Positions 24,623-33,566 of a DNA stretch of 64,000 nt are shown here, in pieces. The notes under the pieces were generated by a model, which was given only the letters and a program-made list of their open reading frames with translations, had not been told where the DNA came from and ran no database searches. The translations under genes were made by a program, and so were the position numbers. Origin of the DNA: CAIZWU01 sp942492905 (GTDB taxonomy: Bacteria > Verrucomicrobiota > Verrucomicrobiia > Verrucomicrobiales > V1-33); the NCBI GenBank assembly GCA_942492905.1, contig OW818657.1:5704001-5768000 (forward strand), in the 5' to 3' direction. Within the stretch, counting starts at the first letter, position 1; each line of letters starts with the position of its first letter.

Positions 24623-25419
24623 GCGACCCCGCCCCGCCCCCTGTGGCCCGCCGTGGAGGTTTTGCTTCCGCCCAGTTTATCCTGCCAGGAATTGTCGGCA
24701 TCGTTTTCCTGGTCGCCTGGCACTTTGCGGTCAAAATTTCAGGCAGCGACATCTTCCCCACGCCCCTGCAGGTGTGGTCCGGTCTCGGGGAGTTGGCGCA
24801 GCAGGGTTTGCTCCTGAAATACATCGTCGCCTCGCTGTTCCGCGTGAGCTGGGGCTTCGGACTCGCGGTGCTAGTGGGAGTGCCGCTGGGGCTGGTGCTG
24901 GGATGGTTCAAGCCGGCCTTCCTCGCGCTGAATCCCTTCATTCAGATTCTCCGCCCGATCTCGCCCATCGCCTGGATCCCGGTGGCGATTCTTTGGTTTG
25001 GCGTCAAGGACACCGCGCCCGTCTTCCTCATCTTCCTGGCCAGTGTTTTTCCCATCACCGTCTCGTCGATGGCTGCGGTGCAGAACATGCAGCAAGTCTA
25101 TCTTCGGGCCGCCCAGAACTTCGGTCTCTCCGGAATCCCGCTCTTCCGCCGCGTAATTCTTCCCGCCGCCCTGCCACAGATCATCACCGGCATCCGCATC
25201 GCTCTAGGAGTCGCCTGGCTCGTGGTGGTGGCTGCAGAAATGATCGCGGTGAACAGCGGCCTGGGCTACCTCATCATTGACGCCCGCAACGCCGGCAAAC
25301 GCTACGATCTGGTGGTCGCCGGCATGGTCATGATCGGCCTGATCGGCCTCCTGCTCGACCTGCTGGTGCGCCGCCTCGAAAAATTCGACGAAGTCCGCTG
25401 GGGCTATGGACAACGCTAA
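24619..25419 (+). CDS. ABC importer permease (SsuC/NrtB class)
   Basis: A 266-residue membrane protein with about six transmembrane segments and a BPD-type inner-membrane domain. The EAA-loop region reads LRAAQNFGLSGIPLFRRVILPAALP, which contacts the ATPase. An SPIAWIPVAILWFG stretch is characteristic of nitrate/sulfonate/taurine permeases. It overlaps the upstream gene by 4 bp and the downstream one by 14 bp, so the three subunits are coupled. Confidence 0.93.
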   Translation: MSDPAPPPVARRGGFASAQFILPGIVGIVFLVAWHFAVKISGSDIFPTPLQVWSGLGELAQQGLLLKYIVASLFRVSWGFGLAVLVGVPLGLVLGWFKPAFLALNPFIQILRPISPIAWIPVAILWFGVKDTAPVFLIFLASVFPITVSSMAAVQNMQQVYLRAAQNFGLSGIPLFRRVILPAALPQIITGIRIALGVAWLVVVAAEMIAVNSGLGYLIIDARNAGKRYDLVVAGMVMIGLIGLLLDLLVRRLEKFDEVRWGYGQR

Positions 25420-26200
25420 TATGGACACCGCTCCCATCATCTCCGTCAGTGACACCTGGATGTCCTTTGCCGGCAAAACGGCCGCCCAGCCGGTCCACGT
25501 GCTGGAACGCGTCAACTGCACCGTGCGTCCGGGCGAATTTGTCTGCATCGTCGGTCCTTCGGGATGCGGCAAGAGTACCCTGCTGAACATCGTCGGCGGG
25601 TTCCTTCAGGAAACCCGCGGCGAAGTCAGGGTGGAAGGCGCCCCCGTCACCGGCCCCGATCCCGGACGCATCTTTGTATTCCAGGAAAACGGCGTGTTCC
25701 CGTGGCTCACCGTGGAGCAGAACATCGGGTTCGGGCTGCTCTCCCGGCCGGAAAAGGAACGCTCGGAGCGGGTCACCCACTACATCGGAATGGTGGGCCT
25801 GACCGGTTTTGAAAAATCCTATCCCCGCGAACTCAGCGGCGGAATGCGGCAGCGTGTGGAGATTGCGCGCGCCCTCGCGGCGGACGCGCGCGTGCTCTAC
25901 ATGGACGAACCCTTCGGGGCACTCGACTTCCTGACCCGTCTGAAAATGCGCGCCGACCTCATCCGCATCTGGCAGGCGGAAAAGAAGACCATCCTGTTTG
26001 TCACCCATGACATCGAAGAAGCGGTCCAACTCGCCGACCGCGTGCTGGTGATGACCAAGCGGCCCGCGACGGTTGCCGAGGAAGTCGTGGTGGACCTGCC
26101 CCGTCCACGCGATCTCGACTCCATTGGTTATCTGGCCACCCGCGACCGCATCTTTTCCATCATGGGCATGGATGCCCATGGCGGCGGGGCCGGGGCCTGA
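25406..26200 (+). CDS. ABC importer ATP-binding protein (SsuB/NrtD class)
   Basis: A 264-residue ABC ATPase. Walker A is GPSGCGKST (50-58), the Q-loop is VFQENG, the signature LSGGMRQR and Walker B RVLYMDEPFGALD, with the switch histidine in FVTHDIEEA, all as in the SsuB/NrtD/TauB group. Two starts are possible: 25406, used here, and the in-frame ATG at 25421 just after the permease stop. It completes the importer, and its stop is 3 bp from a convergent gene. Confidence 0.93.
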   Translation: MDNANMDTAPIISVSDTWMSFAGKTAAQPVHVLERVNCTVRPGEFVCIVGPSGCGKSTLLNIVGGFLQETRGEVRVEGAPVTGPDPGRIFVFQENGVFPWLTVEQNIGFGLLSRPEKERSERVTHYIGMVGLTGFEKSYPRELSGGMRQRVEIARALAADARVLYMDEPFGALDFLTRLKMRADLIRIWQAEKKTILFVTHDIEEAVQLADRVLVMTKRPATVAEEVVVDLPRPRDLDSIGYLATRDRIFSIMGMDAHGGGAGA

Positions 26201-26203
26201 CGT

Positions 26204-26602
26204 TTACCATTTCAGTCGCCGCAGGAAGGCAACCATCAGCAGGAACGCGGCGATGGCCGCCAAACCGATCAGGTTCCCGTGCAGGGTTGGCGGGAAGATC
26301 AGGACAAAACCCACGTCCTTGACCAGCGCCGCAAAACTCGACACACAAAATGGCATCAGAAACAGCCGGAAGGTCTGCCAATGATCCGCCTTGATCCGCC
26401 TTCCGCCGGTTGGGCGAGTGCTTAATATCAATGCCAAGCCGATGATGGCGCTCAGTCCCAACGAAGTCAGCCAAAGCCGCGGCCGCGGATCGAAGTGCAG
26501 CGCTACGATCACCGCATACCAAACAGCATAACACCACAACACAATACGCCCGGTGGGAATTTGAGCGAAGTAGCGGAGCACTCTCATCGGAAAGGAAATC
26601 AA
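26204..26602 (-). CDS. Small hypothetical membrane protein
   Basis: A 132-residue protein with about four hydrophobic segments and no family I recognise. A second in-frame ATG at residue 6 could be the true start. It ends 3 bp from the converging importer ATPase and lies downstream of the metallophosphoesterase on the same strand, with which it may be co-transcribed. Confidence 0.6.
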   Translation of the reverse strand: MISFPMRVLRYFAQIPTGRIVLWCYAVWYAVIVALHFDPRPRLWLTSLGLSAIIGLALILSTRPTGGRRIKADHWQTFRLFLMPFCVSSFAALVKDVGFVLIFPPTLHGNLIGLAAIAAFLLMVAFLRRLKW

Positions 26603-26626
26603 ACAGACGACCCATCGAAGCGGAAA

Positions 26627-27451
26627 CTATGCAAGAGGGCGCCAATTTCCGTGGGCGGTTTCCGGGGCAAAAGCCCAGGACCGGTGTTCCTGGTAGACGG
26701 TGCCCGTCCATGCCCAGTCCGAGATGGTGAGGCCATGCACATCACCGTCGATCACATGGAATCCATTCGGCTCGCCCTTCAGGCGGTGCGAGGTGGCGGT
26801 GGAAACCGAGGACAGGACGCAGGTGCCCGGGGCCATGCCCCCCGGCAAAACGAGAGCCTGGGTATAACTCATATGAAAGTGTCCCGTCAGGACGAGATCC
26901 ACGCCCGCCTCCCTGAGGGCATCCGTGAACTCGCGCAGACGCCCGATCAGGTGCCGCGGGGTGCCGTGCGGCGGCGCGGCAGGAGGATGGTGCACCACAA
27001 ACACCCGCAAAGCCTCCGGATCCGCCTCGCCATACAACGCATTCAGCCTCTCCATCTGATCGCGGGAGAGCTGGCCCCGCGACCAGTCCATATGCCACCC
27101 CGCCGGCCGCGCCGAGTTCAATCCCACCACAATGACACCCGGGGCACGCCATACTGGTTCGAGGTCACGGCCGATGGTCCTGCGGTAATTCTCAAAAGGC
27201 GTCAGGAAGCGTTCCCAGAATGCCCACGAACCCTGCACGTCATGGTTGCCCGGCACTACCACCAGAGGCAGCGGGATGGAATCGAGGAAGGCTTTGGCCT
27301 CCCGGAATTCCTCCATGCGGCCGCGCATGGTAAGATCGCCACTGACCGCCACCACGGCCGGATTGGCTTTGAGGATGGCGGTGCGCAGGTGGTCCTCCAT
27401 TCCTTCATGGACGGCGCCGAAATGCAGATCGGAAATGTGGACCAGCCGCAT
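26627..27451 (-). CDS. Metallophosphoesterase
   Basis: A 274-residue calcineurin-like phosphoesterase of the cyclic-nucleotide/CpdA-like type. The dinuclear metal motifs are in order: HISDLHFG at the N-terminus, SGDLT, VPGNHD, a VHHPP histidine and TGHFHM. It lies 3 bp downstream of the diacylglycerol-kinase-like gene, so the two are probably one transcript. Lipid phosphate or nucleotide phosphate could be the substrate; the pairing with a lipid kinase slightly favours a phospholipid role. Confidence 0.9.
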   Translation of the reverse strand: MRLVHISDLHFGAVHEGMEDHLRTAILKANPAVVAVSGDLTMRGRMEEFREAKAFLDSIPLPLVVVPGNHDVQGSWAFWERFLTPFENYRRTIGRDLEPVWRAPGVIVVGLNSARPAGWHMDWSRGQLSRDQMERLNALYGEADPEALRVFVVHHPPAAPPHGTPRHLIGRLREFTDALREAGVDLVLTGHFHMSYTQALVLPGGMAPGTCVLSSVSTATSHRLKGEPNGFHVIDGDVHGLTISDWAWTGTVYQEHRSWAFAPETAHGNWRPLA

Positions 27452-27454
27452 ATG

Positions 27455-28393
27455 TCAGGATTCCACAGGGGAGGTTTCGGTGAGTCGCGGCGCGATGACG
27501 CGCAGGGCTTTCGGGACCAATTTCACCCGGATGGGCAGCGTCATTTTCTCCAATTCCCCGTCCTTCATCACCGCAATGCGGCGCTTCCGCCTTACATTGA
27601 TTTCCAACTCGGTGGCGTGGATGATGGTGATCTCCCGATCCTCCTTCCAACGCCCCAGAATCCATGTCAGGGCGGATTTGATCATGCCCCACTGCGAGGT
27701 GTGCTTTGAGATATAGACCGTGAAATATCCGGCATCCAGGCTGCGCCGTTTCGGGATGATGCCGAAGAGATCCTCGTAGTCGTTATTGGCGATCACGGCC
27801 ATCCGGGTGCGGTGGTTATGCACCGCCGAGCCATCGTTCAGATGCAGATTCAGCGGCGGAAAAGTCGCCGCGCTGCCCAACGCTTTCACCAGCGTGCGGA
27901 ACGTCTTCACGATCCAGCTCCCGTGATACTCCGGCTGTCCCATCACCAGAGAAGGATAAAACCCCAACACGATCACGCAGAGAAACAGCTTTCCCTCTAC
28001 ATCCAGCAGATCCATTTCTCCTGCAGGGGCCGTGACCAGCAGCTTTGCCGCCTCCTGCCAGTCCAGCGGCATTCCGACATCCCGCGCCGCGAGATTGAAG
28101 GTGCCCAATGGAAGAATCCCCAGCGGCTTTTCCTGCCCGGCCAAAATCGTCGCCGCCGCCGCCACGGTGCCATCTCCGCCACCCACCACCACCGCATCGG
28201 CATCGCTCTCACGCGCCGCCCGCAATGCAGCCTCCACCTCCTTCCCCATCACCTTCCAGATTTCCACCACGCAGCCGGACTCCTCGAAAATCCGCCTCAG
28301 TCCCGCCTCCACTTGTTCCGGCCCCAGCTTGAGGAGGGTACCGGACTCCTGATTCAGAATTACCACCAATTTTCCACGGCTTGCAGAACTCAT
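27455..28393 (-). CDS. Diacylglycerol kinase-family lipid kinase
   Basis: A 312-residue protein with the DAGK catalytic domain. VILNQESG replaces the usual NPxSG at the first loop. The nucleotide motif GGGDGT lies at 71-76 and is followed by LGILPLGTFN, in which this family has GTxND. The C-terminal beta-sandwich is complete. Members phosphorylate diacylglycerol, sphingoid bases or other lipid alcohols at the inner membrane. It is the first gene of a pair with the metallophosphoesterase. Confidence 0.9.
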   Translation of the reverse strand: MSSASRGKLVVILNQESGTLLKLGPEQVEAGLRRIFEESGCVVEIWKVMGKEVEAALRAARESDADAVVVGGGDGTVAAAATILAGQEKPLGILPLGTFNLAARDVGMPLDWQEAAKLLVTAPAGEMDLLDVEGKLFLCVIVLGFYPSLVMGQPEYHGSWIVKTFRTLVKALGSAATFPPLNLHLNDGSAVHNHRTRMAVIANNDYEDLFGIIPKRRSLDAGYFTVYISKHTSQWGMIKSALTWILGRWKEDREITIIHATELEINVRRKRRIAVMKDGELEKMTLPIRVKLVPKALRVIAPRLTETSPVES

Positions 28394-28496
28394 CTCATCA
28401 CCTAAAGGCCCCTCACTCCCGGTGCCAAGGGATGATATTGCGGATTCGTTTTTAGCTGACCAGGAGGAGGCCTGGCTGGTTTCGCCCCCGCTGGCT

Positions 28497-30278
28497 TCAG
28501 GGTCCTGTCAACTCGATCCAGCCGAAACGCTCCGGAGTATGGAACGTGCCGGTGAGGGTGGGGCTCCACGCCAAACCCGCGCCGTGCTCCTTGTCGTGGC
28601 GGTAGAAATTGATCCTCCACCGCGCCCCGGGCCGGACCGGGTTTGACGTCAGGGATTTCATGGGGATGCGGACTTCCACTCGCCACACTTTGGCGGATTC
28701 ATCCACGGTGACGGCGCTCTCCATGCCACTGCTCCAGTCAAAATCCTTCCTGGACGGGTCCAGCTTCAGATCCAACTGCTCACCGGTCGGCGCCCATTCG
28801 TATTCCGTATAACTTTGGGGAGATCCGGGGTCGGTGCCGATAAAGGCCTCCACCACATCGTTGTCCCACAAGCCCAGCCGCTCCGTGGGGCTCGCCGGGG
28901 TGAAGGTGTTCAGTTTGGTGAACGGGCTTTCGTAAGCCAGATACAAGTAGGCATCGCTCCACATCACACGCACCGTCGTGCTCAGGATAGGCATGGCCGC
29001 CGCATCACCGGACCGGTACTCCATCCTCACTGGAGTGGCCGCCGCCCAGGCCGCATCATCCAGCTTCCCGTCCGGCGCAAAGTCCGCAGCCACGCGCTTC
29101 GCCGACATCACCGGCAGAGGCAGCGTCTTCGCCAACAGACGGCGGGCATTGTCGAAATAGATCTTGCGGGTCACCTCCGGGGGCAGCCCGATGGCGCTGA
29201 TGGTCCAGTCGCCCTGGATCGGTGTCATGTGGGCCCAGTCCCGATCGTTGGTTTCGAGCCAGCGCCAGCATTTGTTGTAAAACGTTACCCCATCGTCATC
29301 GGTCGGACGCTCGTCATCGCCGGCAGACCCCAGGATCAGCCGGTCGTACACCATGAAGTCCGTGGCGAAAAGGATGCGGTCCGCGTGTTTAGTAAAGACC
29401 CGGCGCACCTCCTCCGGCGCATGCCGGCCGATCTCCGGGATGCGCGCCGCGATGTCAGCCATCATGTTGGGATATTTGTCCAGCATCCGGTCCACCCACG
29501 CCAGATCCTCCGCATTGTTGGCAAAATGCACGCAGACAAAGGTCGTTTTCGGATGCCGTGCAATGACCCGGTTCAGCGCCTCCAGCAGTTCCTCCCGTTT
29601 GGGGAATTTTGCGTCATCCCCGAACCACCAATTGCGGTGATCCTTCAGTTCCTTCCACCGCTCGTTGTTGCTATCAAACGCCTTCCAGAAAGCCTCCGGG
29701 TCCGCCACATGGACGGAGACCGGCATGCCCAATTCCCCACATTTGGCCCACACCGCGTCGAGCCGCGGGTCGTCGATGGAAATAAGCTTTTGGTTTTTAT
29801 CCTTCAGGAACAACCCCAGCCGTTTGTATTCCTTGAAACCCGCCGCCCCCAGCCGGTGGCCCTCCTCGATTTGTTTTGCCGCCGTGGCACTGAAGCCCGG
29901 CTCGTCCCACGCCGCATAATCGAGATTCATGTAATGCACAAACCGGCCCGGATACCGCTCATCCGCCAGAGTCTTTACTTTTTCGAAGGCGGATTTTCCA
30001 TCCTTTTCCGGCGTGACCGTTCCTCCGCTTAAATTCACGCCAATGCCCACCCCAGCCTTGTCCATGATCCGCACCGCCCGGTCAAACCGCTCCGGCGTTC
30101 CGTCGATGTGCATGTGAAGATCAATCACCCGGTGCTCCGACCGCCACTGACCTGGCAATCCTTTGGCGATATCGGCCCGCTCCTCCCGCGCGCCTACGGC
30201 CCAACCTGCCACTACCACGCCCAGCAGACTAACTGCGGCCCCGGCCGGGGAAAAAGGTAAACGCCACTGCTTCATCAT
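28497..30278 (-). CDS. Secreted amidohydrolase fused to a CBM9-like domain
   Basis: About 593 residues. A signal or anchor segment (about 12-32) is followed by an amidohydrolase-2-like TIM barrel opening with the metal motif VIDLHMHIDG. A further histidine lies in TFVCVHFANN and a catalytic-type aspartate in RILFATDF. After about residue 400 a CBM9-like sandwich begins (DFAPDGKLDDAAWAAA...) and runs to the C-terminus. The barrel class includes decarboxylases and lactonases, so the reaction is open; the CBM9 suggests attachment to a sugar polymer. Two adjacent ATGs (30278, 30275) can start the signal peptide. The frame upstream to 30329 adds no signal character. Confidence 0.83.
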   Translation of the reverse strand: MMKQWRLPFSPAGAAVSLLGVVVAGWAVGAREERADIAKGLPGQWRSEHRVIDLHMHIDGTPERFDRAVRIMDKAGVGIGVNLSGGTVTPEKDGKSAFEKVKTLADERYPGRFVHYMNLDYAAWDEPGFSATAAKQIEEGHRLGAAGFKEYKRLGLFLKDKNQKLISIDDPRLDAVWAKCGELGMPVSVHVADPEAFWKAFDSNNERWKELKDHRNWWFGDDAKFPKREELLEALNRVIARHPKTTFVCVHFANNAEDLAWVDRMLDKYPNMMADIAARIPEIGRHAPEEVRRVFTKHADRILFATDFMVYDRLILGSAGDDERPTDDDGVTFYNKCWRWLETNDRDWAHMTPIQGDWTISAIGLPPEVTRKIYFDNARRLLAKTLPLPVMSAKRVAADFAPDGKLDDAAWAAATPVRMEYRSGDAAAMPILSTTVRVMWSDAYLYLAYESPFTKLNTFTPASPTERLGLWDNDVVEAFIGTDPGSPQSYTEYEWAPTGEQLDLKLDPSRKDFDWSSGMESAVTVDESAKVWRVEVRIPMKSLTSNPVRPGARWRINFYRHDKEHGAGLAWSPTLTGTFHTPERFGWIELTGP

Positions 30279-30399
30279 TCCAAGTAACCCCGTCCATTTC
30301 GCCAAGACAAGAAAAACCTCCCTGCCCACTCAAACGGCCCACCTGGAGTTCCTGGCCCTGGGCATCCGGTGGCGGACGCCCCGTCCGCCATGCCGGAGC

Positions 30400-30428
30400 T
30401 TGTCAACTCCCGTCCGATACGATATTAC
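30400..30428 (+). promoter_or_regulatory. Promoter of the first O-methyltransferase gene
   Basis: TTGTCA (30400-30405), a 17-bp spacer and TATTAC (30423-30428). The -10 ends 8 nt before the ATG at 30437, so a leaderless or nearly leaderless mRNA is predicted. Confidence 0.55.
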
Positions 30429-30436
30429 ATGCAGCC

Positions 30437-31444
30437 ATGCCGATCTCCCCTGACCACATTCTGCAAACCGGTTTCGCCTTCTGGAGTTCCAAGACCTTGC
30501 TCAGCGCAGTGGAAATGGAACTGTTCACGGAACTCGCCAGACACCCCGGTGATCTCGCCACCCTGCAAGGCCGACTGGGCCTGCATCCCCGCGGGGCGCG
30601 GGATTTCCTTGATGCCCTCGTGGCTCTCGGATTTCTGTTGCGGAGCGAAGATGGGATCTACCGCAACACCCCGGACACCGAAGCCTTCCTCGACAAAGCC
30701 AAGCCCTCCTACATCGGCGGCATTATGGAGATGGCGAATCACCGCCTGTACCCGTTCTGGGGCAGCCTCACCGCCGGCCTGCGCACCGGCGAGGCCCAGA
30801 ATGAATCCAAAAACGGTCAGGATCCCTTCGTCGCCCTCTATGCGGATCCCGCGCGCCTGCGCGAATTCCTGCGGGCCATGTCCGGCGTCAGCCGCGGGGC
30901 GAATCTGGCGATCGCCCGGCAGTTTCCGTGGGCGGATTACCGGACCTGCGCCGACATCGGCACCGCCCAGGGCGACCTCATCGCCCAGATCACCCTCGCC
31001 CAGCCGCATCTGCAGGGGATTGGTTATGATCTTCCCGAAGTCGGCCCGGTCTTTGAGGACTACATTGCAGCCAACGGGCTGTCCGGCCGCGTCCGTTTTG
31101 CCGGTGGCAGCTTCTTCACCGATGACCTGCCCAAAGCGGATGTCCTCCTCTTCGGCCACATTCTGCACGACTGGGACCTGCCTACCAAAAAGCTGCTCCT
31201 CGCCAAAGCCTGGGCCGCCCTGCCGCCCGGCGGCGCCGTGGTGGTTTATGACGCCATCATCGACGATGACCGCAAACAAAACGCCTTCGGTCTGCTCATG
31301 AGCCTTAACATGCTGATCGAAACCCCGGGCGGCTTTGATTACACCGGTGCGGATTGTATCGGCTGGATGCGCGAAGCCGGGTTCAAAGACTGCCGGGTGG
31401 AACATTTGACCGGGCCCGATTCCATGGTGATCGGGATCAAATAA
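30437..31444 (+). CDS. SAM-dependent O-methyltransferase (acetylserotonin-OMT-like)
   Basis: A 335-residue two-domain methyltransferase. The N-terminal winged-helix dimerisation domain (about 1-95) is followed by a class-I Rossmann fold with motif I ADIGTAQGDL, YDLPEV at motif II and LLFGHILHDW at motif IV, whose His-Asp pair matches the general-base region of small-molecule O-methyltransferases. This fold methylates hydroxyls of secondary metabolites such as quinones or phenolics. A second member of the superfamily lies 46 bp downstream on the same strand. Confidence 0.9.
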   Translation: MPISPDHILQTGFAFWSSKTLLSAVEMELFTELARHPGDLATLQGRLGLHPRGARDFLDALVALGFLLRSEDGIYRNTPDTEAFLDKAKPSYIGGIMEMANHRLYPFWGSLTAGLRTGEAQNESKNGQDPFVALYADPARLREFLRAMSGVSRGANLAIARQFPWADYRTCADIGTAQGDLIAQITLAQPHLQGIGYDLPEVGPVFEDYIAANGLSGRVRFAGGSFFTDDLPKADVLLFGHILHDWDLPTKKLLLAKAWAALPPGGAVVVYDAIIDDDRKQNAFGLLMSLNMLIETPGGFDYTGADCIGWMREAGFKDCRVEHLTGPDSMVIGIK

Positions 31445-31490
31445 CTTCCTGCGCCTTCCTTCCTCACGCAAATTCAAGCCACTCGCATCC

Positions 31491-32507
31491 ATGACTGACG
31501 CCGCCTCCCCACCGTCCCCGCAACTGTTCTTTGAAACGATCAATGCCTTCCAAAAGACAGCCGCCCTGAAGGCCGCGATTGATCTGGGATTGTTCACCGT
31601 CATCGGCAGCACGCCCGCCACCGCCGCAGAGATTGCGGAGCGGTGCCAGTGTCCGGAGCGGGGCATCCGGATCCTCAGCGACAATCTCACCATCCTGGGA
31701 TTCCTCACCAAGGACGGATTCCGCTATGGGCTCACGCCATCGTCCGCGGTTTTCCTCGACCAGAACTCCCCAGCCTACTTCGGCGGAGCCGTGAAATTCC
31801 TGCTCGCTCCCGGACTCACCGAGGCCTTCACTGACCTCGCAGCCACAATCCGCCAAGGCAGTCTCCACACCTCGGAACACGGCACCACCGCCCCGGATCA
31901 TCCGGCGTGGGTGGAATTCGCGCGGGCCATGGGACCGATGATGGGACCGGCCGCACAGGGGGCGGCCGAACTGGTCCCCCTTGATCCCTCACGCGACACC
32001 CTGGTGCTCGACATCTCCGCCAGCCACGGGGCTTACGGCATCGCCTTTGCCCAAAAGAATCCGCGCGTCCATCTCGTCGCCCTGGACTGGGAAGTCGTGC
32101 TGGGCATTGCCCTGGAAAATGCCATCGCGGCGGGGATCGCCAACCGCTTCAGCAGGATTGTGGGTGATGCCTTCACGGTGGAACTCGGCCGCGAATATGA
32201 CGTCGTCCTGATCCCGAATTTCCTGCACCATTTCAATCTCGCCGACTGCACGCGTTTCCTGCGCCGCGTCCATGCCGCTCTGCGTCCCGGCGGGAAAGTG
32301 GTCATCGTGGAGTTCGTCCCGAACGAGGACCGCATCACCCCCCCACCGGCCGCCAGCTTCAGTCTAGTCATGCTGGGCACCACCCCGGAAGGAGATGCCT
32401 ATACCTTCGCAGAATATCAAAAAATGCTGACCGAAGCCGGCTTCCACGATGCCACTGTGCATCCCCTGCCCCCGACCGCCGAGAGCGCAGTGATGGCGAC
32501 GGCCTGA
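31491..32507 (+). CDS. SAM-dependent methyltransferase, second tandem copy
   Basis: A 338-residue protein with the same architecture as its upstream neighbour: winged-helix dimerisation domain, then a Rossmann fold with motif I LDISASHGAYG and a VLIPNFLHHF motif IV. Residue identity with the neighbour is low, so the pair is an old duplication or two separate recruitments. Motif IV carries a His-His in place of His-Asp, which may alter the general base. They probably form an operon acting on one metabolite, but no biosynthetic partner is adjacent. Confidence 0.88.
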   Translation: MTDAASPPSPQLFFETINAFQKTAALKAAIDLGLFTVIGSTPATAAEIAERCQCPERGIRILSDNLTILGFLTKDGFRYGLTPSSAVFLDQNSPAYFGGAVKFLLAPGLTEAFTDLAATIRQGSLHTSEHGTTAPDHPAWVEFARAMGPMMGPAAQGAAELVPLDPSRDTLVLDISASHGAYGIAFAQKNPRVHLVALDWEVVLGIALENAIAAGIANRFSRIVGDAFTVELGREYDVVLIPNFLHHFNLADCTRFLRRVHAALRPGGKVVIVEFVPNEDRITPPPAASFSLVMLGTTPEGDAYTFAEYQKMLTEAGFHDATVHPLPPTAESAVMATA

Positions 32508-32536
32508 CCGAAAGCGGACAGCATCCCCCTGCCCTG

Positions 32537-33394
32537 TTACGGAACCAACCCGGTTGTTGCGGCTGGGATCTCTGGACTGCGCAAGGTGATCTCTGTAATT
32601 TCCGGCGGGCACATGACCCGCAACGGCACGCCCACGCAGCCAATGCCACGGTTCACATACAGTTGCATGGAGCCGATTTCGAATCCGCCAGCCATATATT
32701 TTTTGCCCCACCGGGCCCGGCGGAAGCCCATCGGCGGCAAGCCCATCAGCCGCAACTGTCCTCCATGCGTATGGCCGGACAGTTGCAATGCCGCGACCTT
32801 TGCCGCCACCAGGTCATCCACCACGTCAGGCTCGTGCATCATCACCACGAGCGGCTGCTCCTGTTTCCAATCCGCCAGGGAAGCACGCAGATTGGGCCGG
32901 CCCACATAGCGTGAATCCATCCCGGCCAGTTGCAACACCCCGCCATCCGTATGGACGGGGCGGGTCTCATTCCGGAGCACCGCGATGCCCCGCTCCTTCA
33001 GCGCCTTTTCCACGGCCGCTGCATCGCACCAGAAATCATGATTTCCGAGGCAGGCAAACACGCCGGAAGGGGCCTGCAGCCCGGCCAGCAATTCCGCCAG
33101 CAGGCCGGCTGGCCCCGCGGTATTGGTCACAAAATCCCCCGTCATCGCCACCAGATCGGGCCGGAGCGCATTGCAGGCATCGATCATCCGCAGAATGTGC
33201 CTCGCTTTCGTAAACGGCTCCAGGTGCAGGTCGCTGATCTGGGCAATCCGGAAGCCGTCCATGCCCGGCGCCAAATTCGGCAGCACCACCGAAATACGCG
33301 TCACCTTCAGGTGCTTCTGTCCCCGTAGCTGTCCTGCGGATGGGATCGGAACGGGCATGCCGAGTCCTGCCGACGGCGGCATCTCGCGGGGCAT
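32537..33394 (-). CDS. Metallophosphoesterase (YaeI-like)
   Basis: A 285-residue calcineurin-like phosphoesterase with ISDLHLE, MTGDF, CLGNHDFW, MMHEPD and SGHTHGGQL, the order and ending characteristic of the YaeI/LpxH-related membrane-associated phosphodiesterases. Most relatives have one N-terminal transmembrane helix; none is visible here after the ATG at 33394, so either the protein is soluble or the start is misplaced. It converges with the second methyltransferase. Confidence 0.85.
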   Translation of the reverse strand: MPREMPPSAGLGMPVPIPSAGQLRGQKHLKVTRISVVLPNLAPGMDGFRIAQISDLHLEPFTKARHILRMIDACNALRPDLVAMTGDFVTNTAGPAGLLAELLAGLQAPSGVFACLGNHDFWCDAAAVEKALKERGIAVLRNETRPVHTDGGVLQLAGMDSRYVGRPNLRASLADWKQEQPLVVMMHEPDVVDDLVAAKVAALQLSGHTHGGQLRLMGLPPMGFRRARWGKKYMAGGFEIGSMQLYVNRGIGCVGVPLRVMCPPEITEITLRSPEIPAATTGLVP

Positions 33395-33514
33395 CCGGCG
33401 ACGGGGGGGACGATGAAGGCACTTAACCTGCTACGCCCGGCATGGATTCCCCGGATGCACCCGGGAGCGAGGCTCCCTCCTAAATGGCCCCGGGACTGGA
33501 AAGTTCAGCCCACA

Positions 33515-33544
33515 AAAAAGGGCAGCTCTGAGGCTGCCCTTTTT
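33515..33544 (-). terminator. Bidirectional intrinsic terminator
   Basis: GGGCAGC (33520-33526) and GCTGCCC (33533-33539) form a perfect stem with a 6-nt loop, flanked by five A and five T residues that extend the pairing. On the minus strand it ends in a T-run and lies 23 bp after the PEP-CTERM gene. Confidence 0.9.
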
Positions 33545-33566
33545 CGTGGAGGTCCTGGGGTTAAGT

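Noticed and set aside
30369..31301. 310-codon frame overlapping the first methyltransferase
   Set aside because: Ser/Pro/Arg-rich composition without a domain; it is an alternative frame of a clear methyltransferase.
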